Source of the DNA: Mesorhizobium sp.
GTDB lineage: Bacteria; Pseudomonadota; Alphaproteobacteria; Rhizobiales; Rhizobiaceae
Reading direction: 5' to 3'
DNA: 64,000 bases
Assembly (NCBI RefSeq): GCF_017306545.1
Contig: NZ_JAFKID010000007.1
Span: 186,001 to 250,000, forward strand
Made by a program: the position numbers and the translations under genes. This document shows positions 63,619 through 64,000 of this stretch, piece by piece. Below the pieces are notes generated by a model. That model had not been told where the DNA came from. It ran no database searches and was given only the letters and a program-made list of their open reading frames with translations. How positions within the stretch are numbered: the stretch's first letter is position 1; each line of letters opens with the position of its first letter.

Positions 63619-63672
63619 TTGTAAAATTCCTTGCAATTCGATATATGTAAGGAAATCGGAGTAATCCTTACA
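63619..63672 (+). promoter_or_regulatory. Promoter and operator of the toxin-antitoxin pair
   Basis: TTGTAA (63619-63624) and TATATG (63642-63647) are 17 bp apart. Three copies of one half-site occur: TCCTTGCA (63628-63635), inverted TGTAAGGA (63646-63653) and TCCTTACA (63665-63672). The last two form a perfect inverted repeat ending at the start codon, as expected for antitoxin autorepression. Confidence 0.65.
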
Positions 63673-63951
63673 ATGGGAATTGAAGCAAGGGTATCCAGTA
63701 AAGGGCAGACGACGATACCTGCCGAGGTTCGGGAGAGACTCGGATTGCAAACGGGCGACCGGATCGCCTTCATCGAGATGGAGCAGGGCTTCCTGATTAT
63801 CCCGCGCAACCGGCCGGTGGAAACGTTGTTTGGCGCTTTGGCCGAATATGCCCTTCCGAATACGACGATCGGTGACTACGACGATGCGGTAGGCGAAGGC
63901 ATCAGCGAACATGTCGAGGGCTCTGTGAAGGAAGGCGGGTCAGGCGCTTGA
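63673..63951 (+). CDS. AbrB/MazE/SpoVT-type antitoxin (VapB-like)
   Basis: A 92-residue protein. The N-terminal swapped-hairpin DNA-binding domain reads ARVSSKGQTTIPAEVRERLG then LQTGDRIAFIEMEQGFLIIP (residues about 4-44). The C-terminal acidic part should wrap the toxin. ATG 63673 abuts the operator repeat; GGAG lies 12 bp upstream. It overlaps the next gene by 4 bp, the usual antitoxin-toxin order. The AT-rich promoter contrasts with the GC-rich neighbourhood, consistent with acquisition. Confidence 0.9.
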   Translation: MGIEARVSSKGQTTIPAEVRERLGLQTGDRIAFIEMEQGFLIIPRNRPVETLFGALAEYALPNTTIGDYDDAVGEGISEHVEGSVKEGGSGA

Positions 63952-64000
63952 TCGGTCTCGATACCAATATCTTGTTGCGCGCCACGCTGAACGACGATCC
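63948..64000 (+). CDS. PIN-domain toxin (VapC-like), 5' fragment
   Basis: Only the first 17 codons are in the window. Start TTG 63948 overlaps the antitoxin stop. The translation MIGLDTNILLRATLNDD contains the first PIN-domain Asp in GLDTNILLR, the standard VapC N-terminus. VapC toxins are Mg2+-dependent RNases, usually cutting tRNA or rRNA. The remaining active-site acids lie beyond the window. Confidence 0.85.
   Translation, partial: MIGLDTNILLRATLNDD

Overview
The window is a gene-dense, GC-rich (roughly 65 %) alphaproteobacterial chromosome segment. Gene content (TIGR02302/DUF4175 protein, DUF1465, GapR-type DUF2312, Omp25/31-like porin, an RpoH-type sigma factor behind an EcfG-type promoter, long-form SerA) and RIME-like palindromic intergenic repeats point to Hyphomicrobiales (Rhizobiales), most likely the Phyllobacteriaceae/Mesorhizobium neighbourhood. 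This placement comes from pattern recognition, not a database search. No phage, IS element, CRISPR array, rRNA or tRNA was seen.

Layout. 1-7102: response-regulator tail, VOC protein, then lysA / small lipoprotein / argH on the minus strand and a divergent TlpA-type thioredoxin. 7179-11705: ugpBAEC (glycerol-3-phosphate uptake) with mosaic repeats between its first genes. 11743-15619: fbpABC-type ferric iron importer under a putative RirA (IRO) box. 15962-20348: RND efflux pair. 20445-24867: DUF3309, SDR-like protein with divergent LysR regulator, MFS carrier, GapR-like protein, MsrB. 24977-28429: VWA (CoxE-like) and MoxR AAA+ genes separated by two YeeE/YedE half-transporters and an acetyltransferase. 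28741-31250: cystine/polar amino acid importer. 31450-33927: rpoH2-like sigma factor and an M48 metalloprotease lipoprotein. 34083-38555: TPP-riboswitch-controlled thiBPQ and a divergent thiamine diphosphokinase. 38557-46331: Uup-like ABC-F, LysE exporter, methyltransferase, a large Pro/Ala-rich membrane protein, purA, EamA transporter. 46388-50487: serC-serA behind a serC leader RNA, and an outer-membrane protein behind CtrA-like boxes. 50562-57551: MotA/TolQ-like plus MotB/OmpA-like pair, hemolysin III, suhB, efp, Sel1-repeat protein, ThiE-like protein, acetyltransferase. 57705-61493: TauE exporter, acyl-CoA synthetase, DUF2269 and a small HxH membrane protein. 61590-64000: candidate sRNA, DUF1465, ruvC, ruvA and a VapB/VapC-type toxin-antitoxin pair running off the end.

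The content is mainly housekeeping plus nutrient uptake. No convincing undescribed multi-gene system was found. The most interesting signals are regulatory. Each of the four ABC importers carries a strong stem-loop or palindromic repeat directly after its solute-binding-protein gene. Some of these repeats also supply the Shine-Dalgarno sequence of the next gene. A 104-bp inverted repeat built of 8-bp units lies between efp and suhB. Other notable sites are candidate IRO, EcfG, CtrA, TPP and serC-leader signals and a probable Hfq-type sRNA.
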